A stretch of DNA of 64,000 nt from Brienomyrus brachyistius (GCF_023856365.1 NC_064538.1:6006494-6070493); one strand, 5' to 3'; shown: positions 1 to 12,028, counted from the stretch's first letter. The notes: generated by a model from the letters alone, not told the origin. Made by a program: numbers and translations.

Positions 1-123
1 ATACTGACCCCAGCTGAAAGCTGATTGGCCCCAGAATACCTCCACACCTGTCATTCACCGATTTAAAACCATGACATTGGCTAAGGCTGGCCCTACTGTA
101 TGAATTATGGCCCTCTCTTATGA
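1..123 (+). repeat. CCAAT-pair interspersed repeat, copy 1 (cut by window edge)
   Basis: Starts inside the element with the AGCTGAAAGCTGATTGGCCCC part and continues through CATTGGCTAA and TGTATGAATTATGGCCC. Both ATTGG motifs are intact. Confidence 0.8.
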
Positions 124-1364
124 AGCGACAGGCGATTCATGATGCGTGTTACAGAGGCTTAGCAGAACCAAACCAGCTCCAATGGTTCAGGAGCCACAGC
201 AGATGGACCAGATACACTTTAACCCCCAGAGATCAGCACCATGCCCCCCCCCTTTCTGATGGGCTAGCCTGTGGTCATATTAAATGAGGACTTTTCCCCC
301 TCAAACTGTATAAGGGGGCTGATCCACACTGCTTAGCGGGAGAGTTTGCTGTCAGATTTTGTTGCGATTACTCACAAAATCTTACTTCTGACACGGGTGG
401 GCTACAGCCCCCGGCGCAACCCCAAGATTTGGCGAGGATTCTGGAGGGGGGGGTCAGAGGTCAGCCTCGCTTGCACCCACGGAGGGAGGGGGATGGGGGC
501 CATTCCCTAGTGGAGAAGCGATGCTGACACATGGGTGTACTATCTATTAGTTCGATGTTTCTCAAGCCCCCACCCGGATAGTCCACGTTTTTGTTCCCTT
601 CCTCAGCACCTGTACTTCACCATGCATTCCATGTTCTTCATTGGGTGAGAGCTGGGAGGGAACACAATATTGATTGTGTGGGGACTCCCCGAGGACTGAG
701 TTGAGAAACACTGCGTTAGTGTCTATATGTCTTTCAGGACGTGAGCCTTTTTTAGCCCCTTTTGCGGCCTGTCTCTCTTGCTGATGCCAGTGGCTGTTGA
801 AGCAGCCAATAAGATGGTACCAGTGACTGAGACCGGATCTGTGCCCCGCCTCCAAAACTGCCCGTGGTCCGTCAGCCGGCCGGGGATCTCTGACTGACAG
901 CTAAATCGGCACTGCACGCATCAGCGCGCTTTCGATCTGGCAGGTCTCCGCAGTAATTCCATTGCCGCACCGTAAATCTCGTTTTGCTCTCTCTCCTCGC
1001 TGTGCTCGCCACGACTGTTTTTGTCACATGATGCGGGACGCGTAGCTAGTCAGGGGCCTCGTCATGTGTCCCTGCTCTGAGCTGGGGGGGGTGGTCCTGG
1101 AGCAGTCCAAAGGATAATGGGTAGGCAATGTCAACGGCACACTTTTCCCAGTGTCTTTGGTACGCCCCCCCTCCCCATGTAGGGCTAACAAGTTGGTGGG
1201 GGGGGGGCACACTCTCACTCATTGACCTTATTGCCAGATTCTCTTAATCTGATTCGCTGTCTTCCTGATTCCAATGATCAGCTAAACGATTCTGTGCATT
1301 TGCATGACTTGGTTCCACTCATAAGATGAAACATTTATTAAGGCTAAACAATGGCTCTGTTTTC

Positions 1365-1582
1365 TGGGGGGCGGCGCAGAGGGTTGCCACACTGTGCCTG
1401 CGATCCAGAGGTCACCCATTGAAATCCCCCGGTCAGCAGAGTGGTTTTACTCTTGGGCTCTGAGCTCGGCCCTTACACCCCCCCCCCCCCCCCCCCCCCA
1501 ATTGCTCCAGGAGCTGTCTGACCTTCCTTTCTGAATTGTACGTCACTTTGGATAAAAGCGTCTGAAATGTTATTGTGCTTTA
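1365..1582 (+). repeat. SINE-like element with 22-C run
   Basis: The teleost text AATTGCTCCAGGAGCTGTC and ending GGATAAAAGCGTCTGAAATG is that of common fish SINE tails. A run of 22 C (1478-1499) has expanded in its middle. Confidence 0.7.
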
Positions 1583-1864
1583 AGGTTTTTGCTTTAAACA
1601 GCTTGGACCGCATATGGTTTCCATATTATGAAAAAGGTAATTCTGCCTCTCAGAGCAATTAAATGCATTCAGTACAAATTAAATGCATTTTCCAACGTGG
1701 AGGAGAACGGGCACCCCCCCCCCCCGCCCAGCATACCCCTATCCGGCATGCCCACGCACGGGGAGCTGCAATGTAACAGTGGCACCATTTAACGAGCAGC
1801 ACTAGTCTCCCCTCCGGCTGCCTTTTCTCTGTTAGGCCCAGGAGCATATATAGGGATGAAATCA

Positions 1865-2001
1865 CAGGGGTAGCTGGAAGCTGATTGGCCCCCTTTTCTG
1901 TCACTCACCGATTCAAAACATATCATTGGCTAATAATAAGGCTGGCCCCTCTGTACGAGTTGTGGCCTTTTTATGCCTTAAAAAATCCTATAATCACCCC
2001 C
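1865..2001 (+). repeat. CCAAT-pair interspersed repeat, copy 2
   Basis: Begins CAGGGGTAGCTGGAAGCTG, has CATATCATTGGCTAATAATA and ends near AAAAAATCCTATAATCACCC. Both ATTGG motifs are intact. Confidence 0.85.
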
Positions 2002-3281
2002 GGTTAGGCCTTATCAGGGCTTGTGGCGGAGTCACAAGCGACGGAGGAAGGAGGCGAGAAGTCCTCAAACAATGTAGTAGCACTGGCTATGAGTGTAGGA
2101 CAGGAGCTGACGAATGATGCCGTGAGGCAGGGGGGGCACGTAGTTGACATTCTCTAACATGTACTCCAGCTAATGACAGAGCAAAGGGGAGAAACCCTAG
2201 CAGCACATAGATAATGGGCTTCACGTGGGAGACACGGCAATCCGAAATAATAAATGCCACTCTCTTTTTAGGGGCCAATTCCCCCGCCTAATAACTCCGT
2301 GGGTTTCTCGGTTTTACTGAGAAGCAACGTAACCCCCTCCCATGCTAAGAGCGATTATCCTCGCCGCCATCTAAAAGCACATTAAGTATCATTTGCTTTT
2401 TGGAGTGCAGCATTAGCGACGTTAAGGAGACGTGCTAAATTGCTAGCCATCATGTTATTTGTCGGAAGAGCCCACTCGCACCCCAGTGAGGGGGGGGGAA
2501 TGGAGATGCCATCTGTTTACATGTATATGCATGACTCCATCGGCTGCCCCCCCCCCCACCGCCACACAGCGGTGAGCTCCAGCTTCTTGTCTCTCAGTCC
2601 ACTTAAAGAAGGAGCTTATTTTAGAGACCCCCCCCTCCCCGCCCCTAAAATAAGCCTTTGACAGCATAATTGTGCAGCCCCAGTGGGAGGTGGTGTGGGT
2701 GGGAGGAGTTGGAACCACTTCCTGTCTCCTGACACCCACCTCTGGCGTTGGAGGAGAGGGCGTGCATACCAAGGCCGAGCGATGCACGTGATGTCACCTT
2801 TCCCTATTCTCTTTCGGACGTGCGTCGGCTCATCGTGCGGCTATCGTTTAACAGGTCTGAAATCTCCTCATGGAGGCTTGGCCTTAAAGGAACAGTGCAT
2901 ATCGATGGCGCCAATTAGGCTCAGGACGCTGAAAAGGGAGCTTTCACGCAGCGCTGACCTCAGCGGGGTTTCCCCTTGGAGAGATGCCGCCATTCCGTGT
3001 TCCTTTAAGGGCCTATCTGGAACAAAGGCAAAGCAGATGGTTCAGGAATACCTACCCACTTAACTTCTTAATGCGGGACCTTCAAGACAGGTCACTTCTG
3101 CAGTTTGGAGGCCAGACTGTGGCAGGGAGGATTTAAGCAGACAACAGATTGGAATATGCCATTTTCTAAGTTTATATTTGTAAGGGGAACAGTTTAGACC
3201 AGCTAACAAGATAAATGACAAGTGGAAAAAATATGCTTGTGGAAGTTCTCAAAAATGTTCTGAGGGCAGCAGGAGCAATGA

Positions 3282-3398
3282 TTCAGAGAGATAACCAATA
3301 CCTAGAGGAGGTGGGACCAACCAATCAGATTTCTTGGTCCTGCCTTGTTGTTTCTAAGACCCACCTCCTCTACAATCTGATTGGTTGTCTCTCTGAAC
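3282..3398. repeat. Foldback (imperfect inverted repeat)
   Basis: TTCAGAGAGATAACCAATA...AGAGGAGGTGGG on the left pairs with CCCACCTCCTCTAC...GGTTGTCTCTCTGAA on the right, with a loop of about 45 bp. Three CCAAT motifs lie inside. Probably a small foldback transposon. Confidence 0.7.
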
Positions 3399-3803
3399 CA
3401 GTCAATACTTTGGAATTTGTTATACTGGAAAAAGTAGAATTACAACAGTTCTTCTTCTTCTCGTTCTTCTTCTTTATTTCTTTCTGTGTTGTAATTATGG
3501 GGACACAAAGTGACCAGGTCTAATTTCAGAGCCACACACCAGCAGTTATCTCTATCCCGTGTCCCCCCAGCCCGACCAGGGCTAACGGCTGACCCCAGTG
3601 GTCCAATTCCCTCATCTGTGCCCAGTCTGACCCGTCGGTGCCGCGTTCAGCCTGGAGAAGAAGCAGCGGCCAGATTGACACTGACAGACTTGATTGCTCC
3701 TGACATTCTTATTAAACGTGGTCATTAACTTGGTTCTGACTAACAAGTAGCCGTAACTCACAGCCCCTCCCTCTTCCTCTGTTATGTCCCTCCCACTCCG
3801 CAG

Positions 3804-3927
3804 GTGCCTCCGGAAGGATCGCTGCGAGCGTGCGAACGAGCCTTTCCGCTTCGCGGCGGTGCTCAGCCAGTGCGTGAAGATGACGGTCTACCCCGACAGC
3901 ATCGCCGTGTCCGAGCCCAGCGTGTCG
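3804..3927 (+). CDS. plxna2: plxna2 exon 1 of window: end of first PSI domain
   Basis: Encodes residues 1-41 of the visible segment, after one base completing an upstream codon. CLRKDRCERANEPFRFA is the cysteine-rich end of PSI1; the strand up to IAVSEPSVS leads into the first beta-sandwich domain. The acceptor is ccgcag and the donor gtgagt, ending in phase 0. This exon is more diverged from mammalian A2 than later exons. Confidence 0.9.
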
Positions 3928-4923
3928 GTGAGTCTGCATCCCTGCTTGTCTCTTTCTTTGTCTGATGGCCTCTGCAGGTTCATTATTACTCAGAATAGCC
4001 TCTCCGGCCTGCTTTATGCAGCACTCAGCACATTTAAATAAGACATTGGTGTGCAGAAGCCCCATAAAGTTAGCCACCTCTTGCTTACTGCGCCTTCTGG
4101 TGGTAGGGTGTAGAATTGCAACGTCACTGGCTGGCTAACCAGTCAGCAGAAGTTGGTGGTTTCTACCTTAGATCTGGTTTGTATGGATTCTTCTCTCTAC
4201 ATGCGTATCCTTGCCGTCTTGGCTGCTGTAATCTGTTATCTCTGTGAACTGTGCCTGAGAAACACAAGCCGTTCTGCCAAAGGCAGTTAAGCGGAACTCT
4301 CCGGTCCAACCCGCATTGGGCGAACAGTGTTTCTCCCAGTTTAGAGTGATCTGACTCCCAGTGAGGAAAAGGTGGATTACCTTTTCAGGAAAGACTACAG
4401 TATGTGGGAATCCCCGCATTCCGGCACATTCCGCCAGACCTTCCTGCTCCCTCAGATGGATCACAGCGCCGTCGACAGGCGAGGGTCTGGAATTCTCTGG
4501 TCGCTGGGAAGCCATCACCATGGCAACCAAGCCATCCTCCTCCCCTGGAGCCAGGGGAAACAATCACCTTTGCAGAGATGCATGCTGTAATTAGAGATGC
4601 ACTACACCGACAGGCTGCCCCCCCCCCCCCACATTAATCGTGAAGTGGTTTATCAGCCCCCATTTCTTTGTGAAAAAGCCCTGGCTGACTGCTCGGGATA
4701 TGACTCTTCTCTGAAGGTGCTGCCATTTTGGGGACAAACAAAAGGAAACTGGGGTGGGGGGGGGGGGGTTCAGCATTCTTGGGAAATGCGGTGATAATTA
4801 AGCAGGCTGCCGCCTTTCCTCACCCCGCTGATGAGGCTCATCACTAGTACCCCTCCTGTTACTGCAAAGCCAGGTACCTCTGTCCCTGACTGTGCCCCCT
4901 CATCACCCCCCCGCCCCCCCCAG
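3928..4923 (+). other. plxna2: Intron between exons 1 and 2
   Basis: 996 bp. Contains a C run near 4618-4630, a G run near 4754-4768 and a strongly C-rich acceptor tract at 4898-4923. No repeat family or RNA gene recognised. Confidence 0.85.
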
Positions 4924-5077
4924 CTTGTCCTCAAGGTGAGCGACGTGCCAGACCTATCTGCCGGCGTCACCTGCTCCTTCGGCAACCTCACCGAAGTAGA
5001 CGGCGTCGTCAGCGTCAACCAAATCCTGTGTATGTCTCCTGCTTCCAAAGACATCCCACCCATCCCCACCGACCAAG
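4924..5077 (+). CDS. plxna2: plxna2 exon 2 of window: beta-sandwich between PSI1 and PSI2
   Basis: Encodes residues 42-92 plus one base. [20 protein letters not shown] is the signature of this plexin-A domain; NLT is a possible N-glycosylation site. The acceptor follows a run of C, and the donor gtgaga splits the codon for the D of DQD/W. Confidence 0.93.
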
Positions 5078-5257
5078 GTGAGACACCCAAGGGGGCGTGG
5101 CTGAGCAGCATCCACTGGGCTCAGGTGTGCAGCCATAATGCAAACCAATCCCAATTACAGACAATGCGATCACCTGTTGGTTAAAATCCTCGACTTGTAG
5201 ACCGTCCTCCAGCAGGATCCCTTATTAATGTACTGACCAGTGCAGGCACAGGTCCAA

Positions 5258-5432
5258 GGTCCAATTTTGGGATTTTCTGATGTGGGGGGCATAAGAGGGA
5301 CCATAATTCATACAGAGGGGGCAACTTTAGCATTAGCCAATGACATGTTTTGAATCTGTGAGTGACAGGAGAGGGGGCACTCCTGTAGCCAATCAGCTTT
5401 TATCTGGGGCGGAGCCCCTATGGTCTCGCCCC
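5258..5432 (-). repeat. CCAAT-pair interspersed repeat, copy 3
   Basis: Reverse orientation: GGGCATAAGAGGGACCATAA, TTAGCCAATGAC and GCCAATCAGC, ending in GGGGCGGAGCCCC. Both CCAAT motifs are intact. Confidence 0.85.
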
Positions 5433-6128
5433 AAACTATATCCTTTCTGAAACCTTTTCCTGGTCACCTTTCAGCTAGATCCTGGTGCCTTTCTATGTTG
5501 TTTATTCCTTAATGTTTTGGTCCCCTGCCCCACCCTCACTTTCCCTCACGCCTGCTGAGGACCATCGACCAGCCGTGTGCTTTTAGAGTTGCTAAATCCC
5601 CCCCCACCGCTCCATGATCACACAGTGCTGCGTCAGGGGTGAACGTCTGCCTCTCCCGCCGCCCTCTTCCTGGGAGTGTGCCCCAAGCTGAGCCTACACT
5701 CATTAGCCATAATTGGCCGCCGGCGCTATGCTGCCCGCACCTCTGCCCAAAAAAGTGCTAATGGGCACCTCTAGGCAGGCTTGCATCGAGCCGCCTGATT
5801 GGCTGGAGAGTGGTCAGCAGTTGGGGGGCGGTCAGGACGATGGGAGCCTCTTTTCTGAGACCGCAGGAACCGAAACGATTGAGATGTGCGACCTGTAACG
5901 ACTACGGGAAGCGCTGCGCTTTTCCCGAACTTCTGCTCAGCTGGTTCAGACAACGACAGCCCTCTTACTGCTACTGCCGTTGTCATTTTCCTCGGTGAAA
6001 GGGCTCCTCTTCATCACAATCAGTGAAGAGTCAGCGGCATGCATGAAGGGAAGCGTTTCAGCTTCGTGCAGCAGATAAGAAGAATAATGGAATGATGTTT
6101 ATTCCCACTTTCAGAGGATGGTGCCGAT

Positions 6129-6312
6129 GGAGGCGGTGCGGTTTGGAGGTTAAAGGCGTTGTGCTTGTGATTTGGAAGATCTTAGGTTCAAATCCAATGA
6201 GGAGAGTGATTTTTACCATAAGGCCCGTAAACCTAGTTGCTCCAGGGAATGGCTGAGCCTGCCTTCCCAATTCTACAGCACCTTGGAATTAAAAGCATTT
6301 GCTAAATAAAAA
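6129..6312 (+). repeat. SINE-like element
   Basis: GGTTCAAATCC box-B-like core, then TAGTTGCTCCAGGGAATGGC and the end AAAAGCATTTGCTAAATAAA. Same family as 34930-35072 and 51012-51158. Confidence 0.75.
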
Positions 6313-8203
6313 CCTCCATCTGGAATCATGCAGTATTGACAGTGTCTGAGAACCAGTCTGACTTATTTAACTGAAGTTAATGGGGGGGGTAGAGAGAGAT
6401 GTGCCCCAGTTCCTCATGGTAAATCACGTCTCTTTACCCCCCCACATCAGCTGGCCCCTGACCGCACCTTCCTCTTCTCCATAAAAGGAGGAGGACAAGG
6501 GGAAGAGAGCTGCCACCATTTGTTGTGCATGGAAACATGAAAGCAGCTATGGCACATCTGTCCTCATATCGCTGTGCATGATGGGAAGTCTGGGTCTGTG
6601 TGCCCCCCCCTCCCCCCACATACACAGACACACACACATTCACATACACACAGCCTAGCCTTCACAAACCGCCCAACCTGTGGGGGAAAAGAGGAAAGTT
6701 AAAATAACTGCTTGGCAGGAAGGACGAGACTAAATTTGAATTGCAACAGGTGCAGTGGGGAGAGCAATAAGCAGAGGTCACCGGGACTCCCACTCATCGC
6801 TCGCTGCTCGTGGAGAGAGAAGCACACACAAGCTGTGAAGAAATAATGTTTAAAAAATTGAGAGTTGAACCTCCGTTCATGATTCATATGCTGGACGGCA
6901 GCACATGCGCGTTCAAGCGCCTGGCTTCCCCATGGGATTTGAACTCATCACATTCTGGTGTTATACCCTAAGAGAGGGTAGTGGGTTCGGATTACACTGA
7001 CTTAGCAGGTGTCTTGCATGGTGAAGGACCAGCAGAGTGGAGTTACCTAGGGTTGACACCTCGTTAACAAGCAGTGTTTAGCAGAGATGCTAAAAAAGGT
7101 TAGCCTCTTAGCCTATTTCCCCTCCCTCTGGGGTGTCGCTATGGAGCATATGCCCACACAACGGTTTGCCACCCCCAACTCCTCCTCACAGATAGATTTT
7201 ACCATCACCAACCCCCCCCCCCCCCCCCCTCCGGAATGAAAGTCTTGGGCCTGGCTGTGAGATTTGTTCTGCTGCTATAAAATTAGCTGTACCGACAGTA
7301 ACTAACTAGCCTGTAAGTTAGTGTTAAGTTCAGTACCTGCAGGGCTCCACAGCTTCTGAGTGTCCCTGCGACGTTGTTGGGGACAGCTGGGCGGAAGCGG
7401 TGTGGGGTGCCGCCGGACCGAACCAGGCCCGGCAGGGTGGGGCGGGGTCTCCGGGCAGCAGGCCAGGTCTCAGCCTTCCCAGTCTGGCCCTCAGCAGGCC
7501 ACGGCCTCTCAGCCAGGCCCTCCATCCGGGTCCGGAGGCACCCGGCTTCGCTGCGCCCCTGGCACCTGCCACCATCCAGCCTCCCTGCTGGGGGCCGGGG
7601 CCACATCCGGGGCGCCTCCTGCATAATTATGCAATTCATGCATAATCGTGCATGAGCTCGCCTCTCTGTGTCCAAGGTAAAAATGTACTGCGTCTTCTGC
7701 TTGGGCAGGAGTCGGGCAGGGGGATAGGGTTGTCACATGATGGCATGTTTTATATGATACGGCAAACCTCAAGTGTATTATCATCACAAGCTCATATTTA
7801 TACGAGTGTTAGTAGTATATGTAATGAATAAATAGGTAAAAACTGTATATTTTTGTACTGTATATTTATAGAATTTGTTACAGGCCTTACTCCTCTGCTC
7901 CCCACATACAGAGATATGTATACTGTGAATAAGTCACGATTGTCTTGATCCTTATCTGATTGTATCTCCATCGCTCCCCCCCCTCCTCGCTTTGTTGTGC
8001 TTTCAGTTGTTTGCACTGGAGGAACTGACTCATGTCTTGCCAAGGAGGCACCTGTATGGGGAGGTAGGGGGCGGGAGAGGTAGTTGGGTGGGGGGGGTGG
8101 GAGCCATCTGTACTTGCATAAACAGTGAGGCCTGCGAGCCCCCTCGCCGACTGTGCCCACCCTTATGCATTAATCACCCCCCCCCCCCCCCCATTTTCCA
8201 CAG

Positions 8204-8300
8204 ACTGGTCCGGCGTGGAACTCAGACTGAACTCCAAGGAGACGGGTCAGATGCTGACCAGCACCGAGATCAAGTTCTACAACTGCAGCGTGCACCAGCT
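8204..8300 (+). CDS. plxna2: plxna2 exon 3 of window: strand leading into PSI2
   Basis: Encodes residues 93-124 ([15 protein letters not shown], then [11 protein letters not shown]). NCS is a possible glycosylation site. The acceptor is ttccacag and the donor gtgagt, ending in phase 2. Confidence 0.93.
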
Positions 8301-10338
8301 GTGAGTAACCCCTTCCTCACCCATCATCTCCCGTCCCGCGGCCCCCCCAGGCCGGCAGTGGACAGCCAGAGCGGGGTGCGCGTTAATTACGGGCGTCGGT
8401 GGTCAGGGCACACGGCTTGGCGCAGACCTGGGGTATCCTGGCGAAGGCAGGCTGTAATTACGCTGGGAGATTTCGCTCTGCGTGACCCATTTTATACATC
8501 ACTCTTTAATTATTGCTGTTACAAATTAAGTGCTGAAATTTGTGCATAATTGATGGGACGGAGTGTGTTTTTTTGTACCCCTTAATGGAGGGGGTGTTGA
8601 TCCGATTTATTATGCTGGACATTGGGAAATTTGTTTCCAGGAAATTGGCTCAATTTCCCCTAGACTGAGCGCCCCCCATGTTTGATGGTTCACTCACCGT
8701 GGGGGGGGCAGGGGATTGGGGGGGAGGGGGGGTGTATCACAAGGTGCATGGTGCCTTATGGTTAGGGTTAAAATCCCCCCACAACTATGCCACTGTGTTA
8801 CTATGAAGCTATGAGCTGACCACAGAGTTGTTGCAGTAAGACAATCTACCCCAGGTGTCCATGATGCTGCCGGCCACAGGGGGGTGTGACAGACACTGCG
8901 TGGGGCCTCTTCTTTCCCCGCCATGTACTGCAGTTCACCCTCCAGCTGTGCATTACATTCCGCTCGGCAGTTTTTAAGGTCTCCCACTGACCCATTCTGT
9001 AGTCTCCTCTGTCCCAGAATGTACCGAGCACGTGGCCTGCATACCTCAGCCGGGATATGTTTTTGTGCTGGAGAGGGGGCGCACCTGACCACCCCCCAGT
9101 ACCTCTTCCTTTTTAATACGACCCCTGTTTGTGTATTCCGTCAGTAGTCTTGGCTATGCAGTGTCGTTGTAAGTGCTGACCTCTACTGAACAGTGCACCA
9201 CCTGGGGGAGTGTGTGGGGGCGAGGCGTTATTTATAGTCGCCTTCCATTGGGGGGGCAGTCCAACTGGGCTCAGAATTAGCACTCGCGTGTAACTCCCCC
9301 CCCCCTCTCTGAGGAAGACCGCGTCTCCGCGCCTTATTCCGTAACTGGGCAGCCTGGTGAGTGGCCAAGTGCCTCGGAGTGTGACGATTTAGGCGGCGGA
9401 TTGGAGCGAGTGCAGGTTCGGTGTGTGTCGGGACCGGGAGGGGCCTGTGGGGGGGGGGGGGGGCTCAGCATGCACCGGTCCTCCTCTGAATATCGTGACC
9501 TTTCCTTCCTGAGCTCCCCAGCATGCTGACTGGGGGCTTTGGAAGAGCCTGACTCATCACCTACCCAAATTTCTCTATTTCTCTCTCTCCATCTTTTTTT
9601 TCTCTTCCTCTCTCAATCTTTCTCCTCTCCCTTCCTCTCTCCACCTTACTCTTTTTACATTTTTCTGTTTCCCTTCTCTCTCAATCTTTCTCCTCTCCCT
9701 TCCTCTCTCCACCTTACTCTTTTTACATTTTTCTGTTTCCCTTCTCTCTCAATCTTTCTCCTCTCCCTTCCTCTCTCCACCTTACTCTTTTTACATTTTT
9801 CTGTTTCTCTTCCTCTCTCCATCTTTCCCTTCCTCTCTCCATCTTGATTTTTCTCACTGGCCTCCTCTCTCTATCTTTCTCCGCTCTCTCACTCTCTCCC
9901 TCCCTCCATCTTCCTCTCTCTTTCCTTCTCTTACTCCCTCTATCCCTCCACCCTGTGCCGCACTACCCCCCCAGTGTTGGGGGAAGGGTTTGAGGCATCC
10001 TACAGACTATTGAGGTACATTGTGCCTACCCAGCATGCCTCAGCGTGGCCCCGCCGGGCCTCGCTCACTCTGCTCGCAGCCACCCTGTCATTAGTGCTCT
10101 GATACTACAATGCTAAGCTAATGGTAATTGCTGCAGTGCCTGATTCCTGTTTATCTGTACTGCCAATGGTGCCCCGTGGTGCTCATGCTCAAAACATTGC
10201 CCGCCCCGCGAGCGACTCGCCTGGCTGGCGATATGCTTACAGGGCTCTATGGGGTGAGCAGAGAGGTCCATTTCAGGATCCAGGTCTGGTTCCACTGACG
10301 GAGTGTTCCACTGACTGCTTGCATTTCCTCCCGCGCAG
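8301..10338 (+). other. plxna2: Intron between exons 3 and 4
   Basis: 2.0 kb. The first 250 bp includes an AT-rich, homeodomain-site-rich block (8440-8545). A G run lies at 8698-8733, another at 9450-9463, and a pyrimidine minisatellite at 9540-9845. Nothing else recognised. Confidence 0.85.
9540..9845 (+). repeat. Pyrimidine-rich minisatellite, 68-bp unit
   Basis: The TCTCAATCTTTCTCCTCTCC segment recurs at 9611, 9679 and 9747, exactly 68 bp apart, inside an almost pure CT strand. Confidence 0.9.
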
Positions 10339-10453
10339 CTGCCTTTCCTGCGTAAATAGCGCCTTCCGCTGTCACTGGTGCAAGTACCGCAACCTGTGCA
10401 CCCATGACCCAACCAGCTGCTCCTTCCAGGAGGGTCGCGTGAATGCTTCTGAG
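10339..10453 (+). CDS. plxna2: plxna2 exon 4 of window: second PSI domain
   Basis: Encodes residues 125-163. [18 protein letters not shown] and [12 protein letters not shown] are the cysteine core of PSI2. NSAF and NLCTHDP are close to mammalian A2 and differ from A1 and A3, so this exon is one of the best for choosing the paralogue. The acceptor is ccgcgcag and the donor gtacgg. Confidence 0.95.
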
Positions 10454-11058
10454 GTACGGCCCACCTTACTGCCACATTAGCATGGTCAGCTTGGTGCCCG
10501 CTGGAGTGTAGTTCACAGGGGCATGTGGGTGTCCGCAAAGACATTGCTCATCGGCGCCCCCTACTGACAGCTCACTAGCTCTTCAGTATAATGCTGTAGC
10601 TACCATAGTGCACATCTTTGGCTGTCATACAAGTTCACAGGGGCACATGGGTATGACAATGATGGGGTGGGGGGAGGAATTCCAACAAAAACTGCGAATG
10701 GGCAGCCCCCAGTGACATCTCACTCGCTGTCACTATTGTAGCTACTAAAATCCACATGTCAGTATCTCAGAGCGCTGATTTTTAATACCAATTGTAATCT
10801 TATGACATTTCAAACATCACATTTTTTAAAAGTTCCTGATTCCTGAAAATCAGGCTAAATAATAGACCCTTTTGTACGATTGGCAGGCATCATGAAACCC
10901 AGCGGCGATGACTGCGTGACCCTTTTAATCTTTAAAGTTTACGACATTATCCTCCTTTTGGAAGCGAAGCCCACATTTTTCCAGCACCCCAAACGACGTG
11001 TGTGTCCCGAGCCGTCTACAGCCTCTGACCCCTGGCCTCTCGCACGCTCCCCTTGTAG
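10454..11058 (+). other. plxna2: Intron between exons 4 and 5
   Basis: 605 bp with no recognised repeat or RNA gene. The second half is moderately AT-rich. The acceptor is cttgtag. Confidence 0.85.
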
Positions 11059-11259
11059 GACTGCCCCCAGCTGGTGCGGTCGGAGGAGATCCTGATCCCG
11101 GCAGGCGAGGTGAAGCCCATCACTCTGAAGGCGCGGAACCTTCCCCAGCCGCAATCAGGCCAGCGTGGCTACGAGTGCGTCCTGCACATCCAGGGCGTCA
11201 GCCACCGCGTTACGGCCCTGCGCTTCAACAGCTCCAGCGTGCAGTGCCAGAACAGCTCC
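11059..11259 (+). CDS. plxna2: plxna2 exon 5 of window: first IPT domain
   Basis: Encodes residues 164-230. DCPQL closes PSI2; [19 protein letters not shown] begins the IPT fold; [14 protein letters not shown] and [13 protein letters not shown] follow and are highly conserved in plexin-A proteins. The donor gtacgt is followed within 10 bp by an (ATCC)n microsatellite. Confidence 0.95.
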
Positions 11260-12028
11260 GTACGTTCACGCCATCCATCCATCCATCCATCCCTCTATCC
11301 ATCCATCCATCTAACCATTTATTCTGGTCATGAGGGCATTATGGGTGACTCCCGTTACCATGGATACACATCCCTGCCTCCTATATTATCATGAGCATTT
11401 ACTGTATCATTGTTTCATCTGCTCGTCACTGCCATGCCCATAATGCAAATCTTTGCCTGATTGGTGCCCCGTTTGTGACATCACACGGTGGTAGAAACTC
11501 CCATATATGTCGCGGCCCAGGCTGTTTTCTTTTAACTGTCAGAGATGCCCCCCCCCTCCCCCCACCGCCACCCCCCACAAACTGATGTGTCTCTACAGCA
11601 GTACACAGGGATACGTCATTATGAGGCCTGATGAGTGTCATCACCACCGCCCCCTACCTCCATCCTACTCCCATTAATGTGTCCGCCACTCACTCCATCA
11701 CCTCCACCTCCCATTGCTCCCTCCCACCAGGGGAGCGCCCCCATATCCTGGAGACAGGCGGACATCACCGCTGAATGTGGATAAATGGTGCTCCTGCTAC
11801 ATTCCAGCCGGACGTCCCGCAGCTAGGCTAGGGGATGGGGGACGGGGGGAGGGGGGGGTGCAGGTAATTGAAGTCTGCTGATGCCCCCCGCCCGGCCCAG
11901 ACCATATCAGCAGTCCCAGCGGAGCGCAGTCTGACTGACAGCCGCTTTGAGAGGAGGAGATAAGTCATGCCCCCCCCCCACAGACCACGAATTATTTACC
12001 CCCGTCTTCCCTCCGTGTTCTTCTGCAG
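11260..12028 (+). other. plxna2: Intron between exons 5 and 6
   Basis: 769 bp. Starts with the donor and an (ATCC)n tract, has a C-rich stretch at 11550-11577 and a G-rich stretch at 11836-11860. Nothing else recognised. Confidence 0.85.
11267..11312 (+). repeat. (ATCC)n microsatellite next to a donor site
   Basis: CATCCATCCATCCATCC starting a few bases after the exon 5 donor at 11260. Confidence 0.9.

Larger units (their letters stand above)
1..3803 (+). other. plxna2: Upstream plxna2 intron (partial)
   Basis: Intron ending at the acceptor tccgcag before exon 1. I looked for the preceding exon (the PSI1 part with the GWC motif) and did not find it, so this intron is longer than 3.8 kb. It holds two copies of the CCAAT-pair repeat (1-123 and 1865-2001), a SINE with a 22-C run (1365-1582), a foldback at 3282-3398 and several C runs. 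The rest shows nothing I can name. Confidence 0.75.
5078..8203 (+). other. plxna2: Intron between exons 2 and 3
   Basis: 3.1 kb. Holds a minus-strand CCAAT-pair repeat (5258-5432), a SINE (6129-6312), an 18-C run at 7212-7229 and a GC-rich stretch at 7370-7620. The last 30 bp before the acceptor contain a 16-C run. Small open frames in the GC-rich part match nothing I know. Confidence 0.85.

Noticed and set aside
1..3803. A further upstream plexin exon
   Set aside because: I searched for the PSI1 GWC motif and a sema-end text in all frames and found none with usable splice sites.
7283..7675. Overlapping open frames on both strands in GC-rich sequence
   Set aside because: GC-rich DNA has few stops. 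Frames in several phases are all of similar length and none resembles a protein family.
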